A DNA stretch of 64,000 nt from Butyricicoccus pullicaecorum DSM 23266 (GCF_900167005.1 NZ_FUXW01000002.1:479789-543788), one strand, 5' to 3'; numbered from the stretch's first letter, positions 18,919 through 28,167 are shown. Numbers and translations: made by a program. The notes: a model not told the origin generated them from the sequence alone.

Positions 18919-20818
18919 TGGATTCGTCCTTTCCGCATTTCATAATATCTGCAAGCGCCTGTGCGACGCTTGCACCATCAATTCCGCATAACTGATAAAT
19001 CTCGCGCACCGAACCGTGCGGCAAGAATTGATTTCCTACGTTATAGCAATGCACCTGGCAGGTATGTCCAATTTGTTCTGCCGCGCGCAGAATGGCTTCG
19101 GAAAAAGAGCCGTTTTGCACGACGTCCTCCAACACCGCAACATGCGGTGCGAAGCTGCTGACCAAACCGCTGCATAACTGTTCGGTTTTTGCACTGATTT
19201 CGTTAACCTTCCAAAGATCAACCTGATATCCCTGCTGTTTTAAGCTGTCAGCGGCCGTGATCGCTTCGTTAATCAGGATACCATACGTCACGATCGTCAC
19301 ATCCGGCTTGTCCGACTGCCGAATATGGCTCGCCCACTCAGCTGCTGTATTCTCCTGAAACGCACCTTCTCCACCGCGTGGATAGCGAATCGCCATTGCA
19401 CCGCCGGTTTCATTGTGGTAAATGGCGCGGGTCATCATCGTCCGCAATTCGGCAAAATTCGCCGGACAGAGAATGGTCATGCCCGGGATGGTGCGCAGAA
19501 ACGGAACGTCAAACGTACCGTTATGGGTCGCACCGTCTGCACCGACAATACCAGCGCGATCGATAGCAAAGACTGCCGGGATGTCGGCTGCAATTGCAAC
19601 GTCATGGATGAGCTGATCGTATGCACGCTGCAAAAAAGTCGCATACAGTGCACACACCGGTCGCAATCCCTGTTTTGCCATACCAGCGGTCATTGCAACC
19701 GCATGCTCTTCCGCGATACCTACATCGAAGAACCGCTCAGGAAATTCTCGGGGAAAGCCAGACAAACCAGTGCCCGATGGCATTGCTGCCGTAATCGCAC
19801 AGATTCGCGCATCTTTTCGCGCTAATTTCGCAAGTTCTGCACCAAATACCGCGGAGAATCCCGGCGTTGAACCGGGCAGCTGTCCGGATACCGGGTCAAA
19901 CTTGGATACACCGTGATACTTGTCCGGTGCATGCTCCGCATAGCTGTATCCCTTTCCCTTTTTGGTCATCACATGAATCAGAACCGGACATTTCAGCCGT
20001 TTTGCCAGCTGTAAATGGAAAGACAGTGCCTGTAAATCGTGTCCATCTACCGGTCCCATATAAGTAAAGCCCATCTGCTCAAACATGGAGCTGGGCAGCA
20101 CGACCGACTTGATCGCTTTTTTCAGTTTGGTTCCCTTTGCGATCACCGATTTACCGCCCGGAACATGGGAAAGCGTCTTACGCAAACCATTCTTCGCGCT
20201 CAGGTATCTCGGAGACACACGGAGCTTTGCCAAATGGCGTGCCATACCACCGACGTTCTTGTCGATGGACATATTATTGTCATTGAGTACGACGATCAAC
20301 GGCTCGCCGCTTGCACCGGCATCGTTGAGCGCCTCATACGCCATACCGCCGGTCAGCGCACCGTCACCGATAATGGCAACGACATGATACTTTTCGCCTC
20401 GAATGGAGCGCGCATGCGCCATGCCCAGCGCGACCGATACCGAACTGGAGGCATGACCGGTGACACACGGGTCTGCGGGGCTCTCGTCCGGCTTCATAAA
20501 GCCGCAAAGTCCTCCGTACATACGCAGTCGATCAAATGCTTCTTTTCGTCCGGTTAAGATTTTATGGACATAGCACTGATGACCAACATCATAAATCAGT
20601 CGATCTTTGTTGGAATCAAATTCCCGTTCGAGTGCAACCGCCAATTCCACGATACCAAGATTAGAAGCCAGATGACCGCCAGTCTCCGAAACATGATCGA
20701 CGATAAATTCCCGTAATGCTTGGCACAGTTCCTCTTGCAAGTCAAATGACATATCTCGCAGGTCTTCTGCACCCGAAATACGATCTAATATACCGTATCG
20801 ATTTGTAGTATTATTCAC
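18911..20818 (-). CDS. dxs: 1-deoxy-D-xylulose-5-phosphate synthase
   Basis: Thiamine-diphosphate enzyme that joins pyruvate and glyceraldehyde-3-phosphate, the entry step of the MEP isoprenoid pathway. Motifs: YDVGHQCYVHKILTGR, the ThDP-binding GDGALTGGMAYEALNDAG, and DVGIAEEHAVAMTAGMAKQG in the pyrimidine domain. A GTG start at 20818 (VNNTTNRYGILDRISG) gives about 635 residues, the family size, with GGTGA 7 bases upstream; an in-frame start at 20911 would add a hydrophobic tail lying inside oapA. It follows oapA with an 8-base gap. ispA upstream uses products of this pathway. Confidence 0.95.
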   Translation of the reverse strand: MNNTTNRYGILDRISGAEDLRDMSFDLQEELCQALREFIVDHVSETGGHLASNLGIVELAVALEREFDSNKDRLIYDVGHQCYVHKILTGRKEAFDRLRMYGGLCGFMKPDESPADPCVTGHASSSVSVALGMAHARSIRGEKYHVVAIIGDGALTGGMAYEALNDAGASGEPLIVVLNDNNMSIDKNVGGMARHLAKLRVSPRYLSAKNGLRKTLSHVPGGKSVIAKGTKLKKAIKSVVLPSSMFEQMGFTYMGPVDGHDLQALSFHLQLAKRLKCPVLIHVMTKKGKGYSYAEHAPDKYHGVSKFDPVSGQLPGSTPGFSAVFGAELAKLARKDARICAITAAMPSGTGLSGFPREFPERFFDVGIAEEHAVAMTAGMAKQGLRPVCALYATFLQRAYDQLIHDVAIAADIPAVFAIDRAGIVGADGATHNGTFDVPFLRTIPGMTILCPANFAELRTMMTRAIYHNETGGAMAIRYPRGGEGAFQENTAAEWASHIRQSDKPDVTIVTYGILINEAITAADSLKQQGYQVDLWKVNEISAKTEQLCSGLVSSFAPHVAVLEDVVQNGSFSEAILRAAEQIGHTCQVHCYNVGNQFLPHGSVREIYQLCGIDGASVAQALADIMKCGKDESIG

Positions 20819-20825
20819 TATGAAT

Positions 20826-21413
20826 TCACCGTTTCTTTTCCAGCGGAAGATGCAGAACAGCCAAAATACGGCCCGCTGTATGAATGATTGCGACACTGTT
20901 GGAAATACCAAACGCCTTGCCGGTCGCCTTGCCGCCGATGGTCATGGCAGCAATACAGCCGGTGATGGTCAATGAAATCACCGTTGTCGGCAGAGGCGAT
21001 AACCCCTGGGTGACGTTTGCAATGATGACCGCACCGGTCGCACCGGAAATGATACCCGAAATATCGCCTACAACATCGTTGCAGATGCTGGCTACCTTTT
21101 CGGCATTTCGGGACAGCCACACCGCCTGTTTTGCGCCCTTTACCTTCTTTGCTGCCATGGAGTGCAGCTCCTTTTCGGTGACCGAAGTTGCTGCGACACC
21201 TACAATATCAAACACGATACCCAGCAGGATGAACAAGAGCAAAATAAAAAATGCGGCGATGTTATTGACCGATGAAAGCGCTTCATTGGATAAGTAGGAC
21301 ATGGAAATCGAGATCAGAAACGATAAAATCGTGATCGTTCCCACCCATTTCCAGTTCACCTTACTCAAAAAACTGGTTTTCTGCTTCTTCCTTTGTTTAT
21401 CTGTCGCGTCCAA
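20826..21413 (-). CDS. oapA: OLE-associated membrane protein OapA (DUF21/CNNM-like fold)
   Basis: About 195 residues with four hydrophobic helices (near residues 25-45, 54-75, 120-140 and 145-165) and the motif DVVGD (DxxxD), which is characteristic of OapA, the membrane partner of OLE RNA. It resembles the transmembrane domain of CorB/CNNM-type magnesium transporters but lacks CBS domains. It lies directly downstream of the predicted OLE RNA and upstream of dxs, the same place as oapA in Bacillus halodurans. A TTG at 21413 has GAGGAG 7 bases upstream and is chosen over a TTG at 21428. In the known system, the OLE-OapA complex affects stress responses and magnesium handling. Assignment rests on motif and context. 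Confidence 0.82.
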   Translation of the reverse strand: MDATDKQRKKQKTSFLSKVNWKWVGTITILSFLISISMSYLSNEALSSVNNIAAFFILLLFILLGIVFDIVGVAATSVTEKELHSMAAKKVKGAKQAVWLSRNAEKVASICNDVVGDISGIISGATGAVIIANVTQGLSPLPTTVISLTITGCIAAMTIGGKATGKAFGISNSVAIIHTAGRILAVLHLPLEKKR

Positions 21414-21452
21414 TTCTCGTCTCCTCAAAAATCAGGTATGCAAACTGCAAAG

Positions 21453-21481
21453 AATGCCCGAAACGACAGGTTTCAGGCATT
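21453..21481 (-). terminator. Hairpin between the OLE RNA and oapA
   Basis: Minus strand: 12-bp stem AATGCCTGAAAC paired with GTTTCGGGCATT, 5-base loop, followed by CTTT. It lies after the OLE 3' end and before the oapA ribosome site. Probably a partial terminator or processing stop that makes OLE more abundant than the oapA message. Confidence 0.55.
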
Positions 21482-21494
21482 GCATCAAATCGTT

Positions 21495-22149
21495 AAAAAT
21501 GTGACAGCGGGGGTGGTAAATCTTGCGGCTTAGGTTCGGTTGGATTTCCCCACAGACTACCGTGCGTCGCCGCCCCGGCGGTTTCCCATTAAAGCCTGTA
21601 CCGGAGTGTTACCACATCCGGGACCGAATTGCCACTGAGTCCGCACTGCAATCCCACGCCCGCCCTTTTGGGACAGTCTAGGTGATTTCCACGGCAGGTT
21701 CGATTCTCTCCTTAGCCTCTTTTGCAGCCATGGTTTCAGAAATCAATGCCCTCGAAGCTATGGCCATAGCCTCTCGGGTGGGTATCTCATCCACCATAAC
21801 CACGCAAGGCAGGCTACGCTGTACACAGCACGTTGAGGCGCCGCACGGGCCCGACTGGCCGGTCAGTTCCCGTACGTCTTTCGCTGCACCGCATTACAGG
21901 TTTCACCCCGGTCCGTAGGACATCCATCAATTCAGAAAGAATGCTATAGGTGTCCCACAGAGTCGGGTCTCCACGGCAATCGGGTCGGTATTTCATGCCA
22001 TTGAAACGCGCCCGAAAGCCTTAACCTCCAGCACCCACCCCAAACTGGGCGTAAGAAGCAAGCACCAGAGACTTCATCGATGTGCCCTTCGATGGCTTTT
22101 TAGGTCCATCCTGGGGAGAGATCGCCTGACTAGAATACTGCGTCACACG
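21495..22149 (-). ncRNA. ole: OLE RNA (ornate, large, extremophilic noncoding RNA)
   Basis: A roughly 655-base, GC-rich, ORF-poor stretch between ispA and oapA, the exact locus of the OLE RNA in Bacillus halodurans (xseA-xseB-ispA-ole-oapA-dxs-tlyA). The two ends can pair: TGTGAC (22142-22147) with GTCACA (21500-21505), with a further AG/CT pair past a two-base bulge; a run of five T follows the 3' strand. Many local hairpins are visible (for example AAAAAGCCATCGAAGGGC near the 5' end and GAGGCTATGGCCATAGC in the middle). No long or plausibly coded ORF is present. I could not check the published consensus base by base; size, context, closing stem and neighbouring oapA are the evidence. Confidence 0.8.
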
Positions 22150-22221
22150 GATAAGTTACCACAACCGTCTGCTTTTTTCAAGCGGTTGTATGTAAATTTT
22201 ATGCGAACGCTACAATTTTAT

Positions 22222-23112
22222 TCATTTTTTCCGGCCTACGAGGCTCTCAGCAAGCTGTACAAGGAAGTCTGACTCGGGTAAAGTTTTTACCGCACAAACA
22301 GCCTCGTCGGTCAAATCCTGTACCATTTTGCGACAGGTTTCTACGCCCATCAGGCCAGGAAATGTAGACTTTCCGCTTTTTTCATCCGATCCTATCGGTT
22401 TGCCGAAGACAGCCTCGTCGCCCTCGATATCCAAAATATCATCCTGAATCTGGAAGGCAAGTCCCAAACGGTTTGCATAAGTTTTCGCTGCTTCTCGCTG
22501 TTCCTCGGTCGCATATCCCAAGACACAACCCATCTCAGCCGCTGCGCGAATCAGTCCGCCGGTCTTTTTGTCCTGTAAGTTGACCAGCTCTTCATACGTC
22601 AAGGTCTGATGCTCTGCGGCAAGATCAAGAACCTGACCGCCGATCATTCCATAGTATCCTGCTTCGTGTGCCAGAATTCCAATCGCCTCGACTGCCTGCT
22701 GGGCAGTCACGTCAGACTCATTCATACCGCGCGCTGCGGTCTCAAACGCGTACGTCAAAAGCGAGTCACCTGCCAAAACTGCCAGTCCCTCGCCATACAC
22801 CTTGTGATTGGTCGGCTTGCCGCGGCGCAGATCGTCATTGTCCATACAGGGCAGATCATCGTGAATCAAAGAATACGTGTGAATCATTTCCAGCGCACAG
22901 GCAAACGGAAGCGCTGCGTACGGATCTCCGCCCACTGCTCTGCAAAATTCCATTGTAAGCACCGGGCGCAGACGCTTTCCACCGGCCAGCGCCGAGTAGC
23001 GCATAGCCTCCACGATTTTTTCCTGTCCGTTGCATCCAAACGTCGTCAAATATTGATCCAACGCCTGTTCAATCTCTTCGACATAGCGATTCAGTCGTTC
23101 CTGAAATTCCAT
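22222..23112 (-). CDS. ispA: Polyprenyl synthetase, farnesyl diphosphate synthase type
   Basis: Condenses isopentenyl diphosphate with allylic diphosphates to farnesyl (or geranyl) diphosphate. The first aspartate-rich motif is IHDDLPCMDNDDLRRG and the second is QIQDDILDIEGD; GGKRLRPVLTM is the N-terminal IPP-binding segment. 296 residues. The ATG follows the xseB stop without a gap. It is the last protein gene before the OLE RNA. Confidence 0.96.
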   Translation of the reverse strand: MEFQERLNRYVEEIEQALDQYLTTFGCNGQEKIVEAMRYSALAGGKRLRPVLTMEFCRAVGGDPYAALPFACALEMIHTYSLIHDDLPCMDNDDLRRGKPTNHKVYGEGLAVLAGDSLLTYAFETAARGMNESDVTAQQAVEAIGILAHEAGYYGMIGGQVLDLAAEHQTLTYEELVNLQDKKTGGLIRAAAEMGCVLGYATEEQREAAKTYANRLGLAFQIQDDILDIEGDEAVFGKPIGSDEKSGKSTFPGLMGVETCRKMVQDLTDEAVCAVKTLPESDFLVQLAESLVGRKK

Positions 23113-23349
23113 TTAGGCATCCTCCTGTACGTCAAAAGGCTGCTCTTCGACCGTTCCATCGGACATCGTCATCATTTGCGTCACCTTCTGCTCGGCCTTA
23201 TCCAGCTGCGTATGCAGGGACGCCGCGAGCTTTGCGCCCTCTTCAAACAGATGCAAGCTCTCATCCAGCGGTGCATCGCCTTTTTCCAGCAGTCTGACAA
23301 TCTCTTCCAAGCGCTGCATGGACTGCTCAAATGTCTGTTTTTTTGCCAT
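23113..23349 (-). CDS. xseB: Exodeoxyribonuclease VII small subunit
   Basis: Small helical subunit that joins XseA to degrade single-stranded DNA. 78 residues, with the family core MQRLEEIVRLLEKGDAPLDE and LHLFEEGAKLAASL. The ATG at 23349 (MAKKQTFEQSM) is chosen; a longer in-frame reading lies inside xseA. Separated from xseA by two bases and abutting ispA. Confidence 0.95.
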   Translation of the reverse strand: MAKKQTFEQSMQRLEEIVRLLEKGDAPLDESLHLFEEGAKLAASLHTQLDKAEQKVTQMMTMSDGTVEEQPFDVQEDA

Positions 23350-23351
23350 AG

Positions 23352-24620
23352 TTATTTCCTCGATTTCTGCACGGATGTAATCTGAGCCTTTGCTGTGCCC
23401 TGCGCAAAGCGCAGCGTCACTGCATCTCCCGTCTGCAAATCCGCACTGTCGGTAATAATCTTGTTCTGTGCATCGGTAACAACCGAAAATCCTCGCGCCA
23501 GTACACGCAATGGACTGAGTGCGTCCAGCTGTCCCGACAAGGACTGCAACTGCCCGCGCCGACGTTCTAATAAAACACCCGGCATATCGCATAATTTCTT
23601 TTCTTGATAAGAAAAGCCAGTCTTCAAGCTGTCGATTTTGCGCAGCTGCGCCAATCGCATCCGCTCGATCAGTTCTTCGGTTCGGCGGCGACGCTCGGCG
23701 ACGTACTGCGCCGGTGTGCAGCGCGCCAAGCGGTCTTCCTGTGCTTGCAGTCGGTTTGCAAGTCCGTTCAATCGGTTTTCCAGTGCAGTCATCAGACGTT
23801 CCTGCTCTCGGTCAATCAAGATGCTCAGCTCTCCCCGATCAGGCACGGCAAGCTCGGCTGCACCTGACGGTGTCGGTGCACGCAGATCGGCCACGAAATC
23901 GGCAATCGTGACGTCAGGTTCATGACCAACCGCCGAAATCACAGGAATTTTGCTGTTATAAATCGCGCGTGCTACGATTTCTTCATTAAATGCCCACAGA
24001 TCTTCGAGCGATCCACCGCCGCGTCCAACGATCATCACATCCGCCTGTCCGTGCGCGTTGACACGCGCAATCGTTTTGGCGATGTCTGCCGCTGCATTTT
24101 CGCCCTGCACCAATACAGGCCACAGCTGCACCTCGGCAAGCGGGTACCGTCTGCCCAAAATGCGAATCATATCACGCACGGCTGCACCGGTCGGTGAAGT
24201 CACAAGTGCGATGGTACGCGGCATGCGCGGAATTTCCTGCTTGTGGGACTGGTCAAACAGACCTTCGGCATAGAGTTTCGCCTTAAGCTGCTCAAAAGCA
24301 AGATGCAGCGCGCCGGTTCCGTCCGGCATCAAATCAGCCAGGTACAGCTGTACCTGGCCAGTCTTCGGAAAAGAACTTACCCGTCCACGCGCAATCACTT
24401 TCATACCGTTCATCAAGCGAAAGCGCAGCCGTGCGGCATCGGCGCGGAACAATACCGCGCTGATGGCTCCGTCCGCGTCCTTGAGCGTCATGTAGTGATG
24501 CCCTGACGTATGCTGCTTATAATTGGAGATTTCACCCTGCACAAAAATATTGCGGAAACTCGAGTTGCTCTCCAGCATTCCCTTGATCTGCTGATTGAGT
24601 TGTGTGACTGTGTAAATCAT
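23352..24620 (-). CDS. xseA: Exodeoxyribonuclease VII large subunit
   Basis: Catalytic subunit. The N-terminal OB-fold (about residues 1-100, YTVTQLNQQIKGMLESN and FVQGEISNYKQHTSGHHY) is followed by the catalytic domain with SPTGAAVRDM, IVGRGGGSLEDLWAFNEE and ISAVGHEPDVTIADFVAD, then a coiled-coil tail. 422 residues from the ATG at 24620, which overlaps the stop of the upstream TsaD-like gene (ATGA). Confidence 0.96.
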   Translation of the reverse strand: MIYTVTQLNQQIKGMLESNSSFRNIFVQGEISNYKQHTSGHHYMTLKDADGAISAVLFRADAARLRFRLMNGMKVIARGRVSSFPKTGQVQLYLADLMPDGTGALHLAFEQLKAKLYAEGLFDQSHKQEIPRMPRTIALVTSPTGAAVRDMIRILGRRYPLAEVQLWPVLVQGENAAADIAKTIARVNAHGQADVMIVGRGGGSLEDLWAFNEEIVARAIYNSKIPVISAVGHEPDVTIADFVADLRAPTPSGAAELAVPDRGELSILIDREQERLMTALENRLNGLANRLQAQEDRLARCTPAQYVAERRRRTEELIERMRLAQLRKIDSLKTGFSYQEKKLCDMPGVLLERRRGQLQSLSGQLDALSPLRVLARGFSVVTDAQNKIITDSADLQTGDAVTLRFAQGTAKAQITSVQKSRK

Positions 24621-25564
24621 AACAGTGTTTCTCCATGCTGCACCGCAGCGAGTACCGCAGCGCCAACTGCATTGTCTCCCGAAAGAACGGGTTCTGCAAA
24701 ACGTGCACCGAAGCGCTCGTGCATACGGCGCTGAATCAATCGATTGCTCATCACGCCGCCCGCACACAGCACAGGCAATTTCTTGCGTTCCATCGCTTGT
24801 GCGGTTGCCCGCTCGACTGCTGCACAGATCGTACGCACGGTAAACGAAGCGACATCCTCAGGTACCGTACCACGCGCACAGAGGTCACGAATCTTGTTTT
24901 CCATGCCGGAAAGCGAGAATCGGCAGTCAGCGACCTTGGGCTGGAAGCGTTCTTTGCTCTGCGACTGTTTGGCGAGCTGCTCCAATGCTTCTCCTGCCGG
25001 GAAATGCAGTCCTAAGAGCGCACCGGCACGATCGACCAGCTGTCCAGCTGCCAAATCGGTTGTGCCGCCGATGCATTCCGCGACAGGCAAACCATCTGCG
25101 CCCGGAGCTACATGCAGCAGCTCAGTCGTACCGCCAGACAAGTGCCACGCGTAAAACTCCTGGGTACCGAGCCAGGAAAGTGCCTGTGCAGATAAGGCTG
25201 CGGCAGCTAAGTGTCCCTGCTGATGGGAACAGGTATAGAGCGGCACACCCAGAAGATGCGCGATGCTTCGTGCGACGTTCTCGCCTGCCAGAAAGCAGGG
25301 CATATACGAGCCTTCCACCGCACGGGGTCTGGTAGACACGCACACCGCCTGAATTTCCTTGCCGATACCACCCGGCAGTCCGGCAATCATCTCATGCAAG
25401 TGCAGTGTGTGCTGAAAAAGCGCATCCGACTGACGCAGTCCGATTGCGCCGTCCGGCACATCAAGCAGCCGACCGCTATTTTGCCATTCTACATGCTCTG
25501 CATCAAAGATCGCAGCCGATGTACGGTAATTGGAGGTATCAATCCCCAGATACCAACGGCTCAT
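24617..25564 (-). CDS. TsaD/Kae1-like ASKHA protein (paralogue)
   Basis: 315-residue protein with the glycoprotease (TsaD/Kae1) fold: N-terminal LGIDTSNYRTSAAIFD nucleotide loop, the metal site replaced by SHQQGHLAAA (HxxxH spacing kept), SGGTTELLHV, and CAGGVMSNRLIQRRM near the C-terminus. It is more divergent than authentic TsaD, so I read it as the paralogue annotated as O-sialoglycoprotein endopeptidase or Kae1-like in Clostridia. It sits between nusB and xseA, with four-base ATGA overlaps at both junctions. Whether it takes part in tRNA t6A synthesis is unknown. Confidence 0.85.
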   Translation of the reverse strand: MSRWYLGIDTSNYRTSAAIFDAEHVEWQNSGRLLDVPDGAIGLRQSDALFQHTLHLHEMIAGLPGGIGKEIQAVCVSTRPRAVEGSYMPCFLAGENVARSIAHLLGVPLYTCSHQQGHLAAAALSAQALSWLGTQEFYAWHLSGGTTELLHVAPGADGLPVAECIGGTTDLAAGQLVDRAGALLGLHFPAGEALEQLAKQSQSKERFQPKVADCRFSLSGMENKIRDLCARGTVPEDVASFTVRTICAAVERATAQAMERKKLPVLCAGGVMSNRLIQRRMHERFGARFAEPVLSGDNAVGAAVLAAVQHGETLL

Positions 25565-26028
25565 TCCTGTTCAGACTCCATCTTGCGCGCAACTGCACCC
25601 AAGACACCGTTGATAAACGAAGCAGCTTCGTCCGAGTCGTAAACCTTTGCCAGCTCGACTGCCTCATTGATTGCAGCGCCGACCGGAACGTCCTCAACAT
25701 AGTACATTTCATAAATCGCCAGACGCAGGATAGCAATGGTGATACGAGACAGGCGCGACAGCGTCCAGCCCTTCGCATTGTTTTCAATGTATGCGTCCAG
25801 CTCGTCCAAATGCTCTGCAACACCCTTGACAGCAGATACGATGTACTTGGTCTGTGCTTCGTCCAGCTTGCCCGCGTAGAGTGCAATATCACCGCTGATC
25901 GACTGCATGATCTCTTCGCCGAGACGATCGGTCATTACATTTTCAGCCTCAAACGCGCCAAAGCCCATCTCAAAAACCAGATGCAGGGCAATCTCTCTTG
26001 CCTGCTTTCTACTTACAGTATTGTTCAC
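25561..26028 (-). CDS. nusB: Transcription antitermination factor NusB
   Basis: RNA-binding antitermination factor acting with NusE at boxA in rRNA operons. All-helical 155-residue protein with KQAREIALHLVFEMGFG at the start and the C-terminal VPVGAAINEAVELAKVYDSD and FINGVLGAVARKM. GTG start with GGAGG 6 bases before it. First gene of the long minus-strand operon that ends at recN. Confidence 0.95.
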   Translation of the reverse strand: MNNTVSRKQAREIALHLVFEMGFGAFEAENVMTDRLGEEIMQSISGDIALYAGKLDEAQTKYIVSAVKGVAEHLDELDAYIENNAKGWTLSRLSRITIAILRLAIYEMYYVEDVPVGAAINEAVELAKVYDSDEAASFINGVLGAVARKMESEQE

Positions 26029-26083
26029 GGTATTCCTCCGACATCTTTTCTATCAGAATTTTTATATCATTCCAGTATATTTT

Positions 26084-26112
26084 ATTTTACCTGATTCGCT
26101 ATATAAATGCAA
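26084..26112 (-). promoter_or_regulatory. Promoter of the nusB-to-recN operon
   Basis: Minus strand: TTGCAT (-35), 17-base spacer, TAAAAT (-10), in the short AT-rich gap between recG and nusB, about 55 bases before the nusB GTG. Confidence 0.6.
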
Positions 26113-26127
26113 GACAGGTACATACGA

Positions 26128-28167
26128 TCAATTAAAGATTTCGCCGTGATCGTTTCGGAACATGCGCTCTACCCGCTCGCGCAGTGCAGGGTGCTCCTGC
26201 AAGGTTGGGTCATCTGACAACAGCTTTTCAGCCTCTTCTTTCGCCGACTGCATCAATGCCAAATCGCCTGCAATGTCTGCCATTTTGAGCATCGGCAGGC
26301 CATGCTGCCGTTTACCAAAGAAATCGCCCGGGCCGCGCTGTGCCAGATCGGCGCGTGCAATCTCAAATCCATCATTGGTTTGGCACAGAATTTTGAGTCG
26401 CTGCTTCGCTTGTTCTCCCTTATCTGCACCAAAACAAACGCAGTAAGACTTTCGTTTGCCTCGTCCGACGCGTCCGCGCAGCTGATGCAGCTGGGACAGG
26501 CCAAAACGGTCGGCATCTTCGATCACCATCAAACAGGCATTGGGTACATTGACACCGACTTCAATGACGGTCGTTGCAACCAGTATGTCAAGTTCTCCTG
26601 CTGCAAAAGCATTCATCACCACATCTTTTTCTGCCGGTCTCATCTTACCATGCAGGACACCAATGCGGCGATGCGGCAAAATCTTTTGTAGGGCTGCGCC
26701 GTGCTCTTCTGCACTCTTGAGCGGCAATTCTCCGTCTTCTACAAGTGGACAAACCACATAGACCTGTCCGCCTTCGGCAATCTGCTTGTCTATAAAGGCA
26801 TAGATGCGTTGACGCATCTTTTCACCCACGGCAAAGGTTTCCACTGGTGTACGTCCGGGCGGCAATTCATCGACAATCGATACATCGAGATCACCGTATA
26901 GAATCAGCGCCAAAGTACGCGGAATCGGAGTCGCCGACATGACCAGCGTATGCGGTCGCTCACCTTTCTCATGCAGAGTTGCGCGTTGGTCAACGCCAAA
27001 GCGATGCTGTTCATCGGCAACGACTGCGCCAAGTCGATGAAAGGTGACATCCTTTTGAATCAAGGCATGTGTACCAATGACGACCTGTATCTCGCCTGAC
27101 GCAATCTTTTCCTTGCACTCTCTTTTCTGCTTCGGCGTCACAGAACCGGACAATACTGCACAGGTAATACCCTGCTGTGCAAAGATTGGGCCAAGTGATT
27201 CCATGTGCTGAGAAGCCAAAATCTCGGTCGGCGCCATAATCGCTGCCTGGTATCCATTCTGTACCGCCAGATAACAGAGTACCGCAGCAAGCACGGTTTT
27301 GCCTGAGCCTACGTCACCCTGTACCAATCGATTCATGGGCTTACCGCTTCGAATATCGTTCCAGATTTCCTGTGCCGCACGTTTCTGCGCACCGGTTGGC
27401 GCAAACGGAAGCAATTTCCAAAATGCATCCGGCGTACCCTCACGCATGGCAATACCAGCTTCGTCTGCGCGACGTTCTTTGAGTCGAGCCAGTCCGCAGC
27501 AGAGTAAAAACAATTCTTCAAAAATAATGCGTTGTCTGGCCTGCGCGACATCGTCCAGCGATTGCGGTCGGTGAATGCACTGTACTGCCTGTGTTTGTGT
27601 CAGCAGTTCATATTCCTGTGCAATCTCCTCCGGCATCCAGTCCCGCTCGCCTGCATCCTGTTCTCCCAGAGCAGCCGTTGTCACGCGAATCAAATCTTTT
27701 TGCGTCAGTCCTGCGGTCAATGGATAAACCGGTACGACGCGCTGCGGCGGAGGCATTCCGGGCAGCACCGCCTCGCAAGCCGGAGAGATCATCGTTCTCT
27801 GTGCGCCCTGGCCTTGTATACGGCCATAAAACAGGTATTCCTGTCCTTCCTGCAAGGCTGCCGCCGTGTAGCGATTGTTGTAATAGGTAATCCACAATGC
27901 GCCGGAAGTGTCAAATACACGGAATTTGGTGATCTCCATGCCCTTGCGGATGCGACGGGTAACCGGCTGGGTACCAACCACCGCGCACACGGCAATCTTT
28001 TGTCCTTCCTTGGCCGCAGCAACCGGGATGACATAGGTACGATCTTCGTAATCGCGCGGATAGCAGTCGAGTGCGTCCTGCATGGTTTCTATGGACAGCT
28101 TTTGAAAGAGTGCAATTTTTTTCGGGCCGATGCCCTTGATTTTGGCAATCGAATCTGAAAGTGCCAT
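26128..28167 (-). CDS. recG: ATP-dependent DNA helicase RecG
   Basis: Double-strand DNA translocase that regresses stalled forks. Wedge/OB domain at the N-terminus (KGIGPKKIALFQKL), Walker A RLVQGDVGSGKTVLA, DEQHRFG as motif II, SATPIPRTLALI as motif III, and the C-terminal helicase lobe with QLRGRVGRG and GPGDFFGKRQHG. 679 residues. Its ATG shares a base with the lexA stop (TAATG), so lexA and recG are coupled. Confidence 0.97.
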   Translation of the reverse strand: MALSDSIAKIKGIGPKKIALFQKLSIETMQDALDCYPRDYEDRTYVIPVAAAKEGQKIAVCAVVGTQPVTRRIRKGMEITKFRVFDTSGALWITYYNNRYTAAALQEGQEYLFYGRIQGQGAQRTMISPACEAVLPGMPPPQRVVPVYPLTAGLTQKDLIRVTTAALGEQDAGERDWMPEEIAQEYELLTQTQAVQCIHRPQSLDDVAQARQRIIFEELFLLCCGLARLKERRADEAGIAMREGTPDAFWKLLPFAPTGAQKRAAQEIWNDIRSGKPMNRLVQGDVGSGKTVLAAVLCYLAVQNGYQAAIMAPTEILASQHMESLGPIFAQQGITCAVLSGSVTPKQKRECKEKIASGEIQVVIGTHALIQKDVTFHRLGAVVADEQHRFGVDQRATLHEKGERPHTLVMSATPIPRTLALILYGDLDVSIVDELPPGRTPVETFAVGEKMRQRIYAFIDKQIAEGGQVYVVCPLVEDGELPLKSAEEHGAALQKILPHRRIGVLHGKMRPAEKDVVMNAFAAGELDILVATTVIEVGVNVPNACLMVIEDADRFGLSQLHQLRGRVGRGKRKSYCVCFGADKGEQAKQRLKILCQTNDGFEIARADLAQRGPGDFFGKRQHGLPMLKMADIAGDLALMQSAKEEAEKLLSDDPTLQEHPALRERVERMFRNDHGEIFN

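Noticed and set aside
21682..21996. Short frames on both strands inside the ispA-oapA gap
   Set aside because: No ribosome sites or families; the region is better explained by a structured RNA.
21495..22149. RNase P RNA, tmRNA or group II intron as alternatives for the large RNA
   Set aside because: The conserved blocks of those RNAs (for example GAGGAAAGTC for RNase P, the tRNA-like end of tmRNA, or an intron domain V) were not seen; the locus matches OLE.
24621..24767. N-terminal extension of xseA to 24767
   Set aside because: Lies inside the TsaD-like gene; the family start MIYTVTQLNQ at 24620 is clear.
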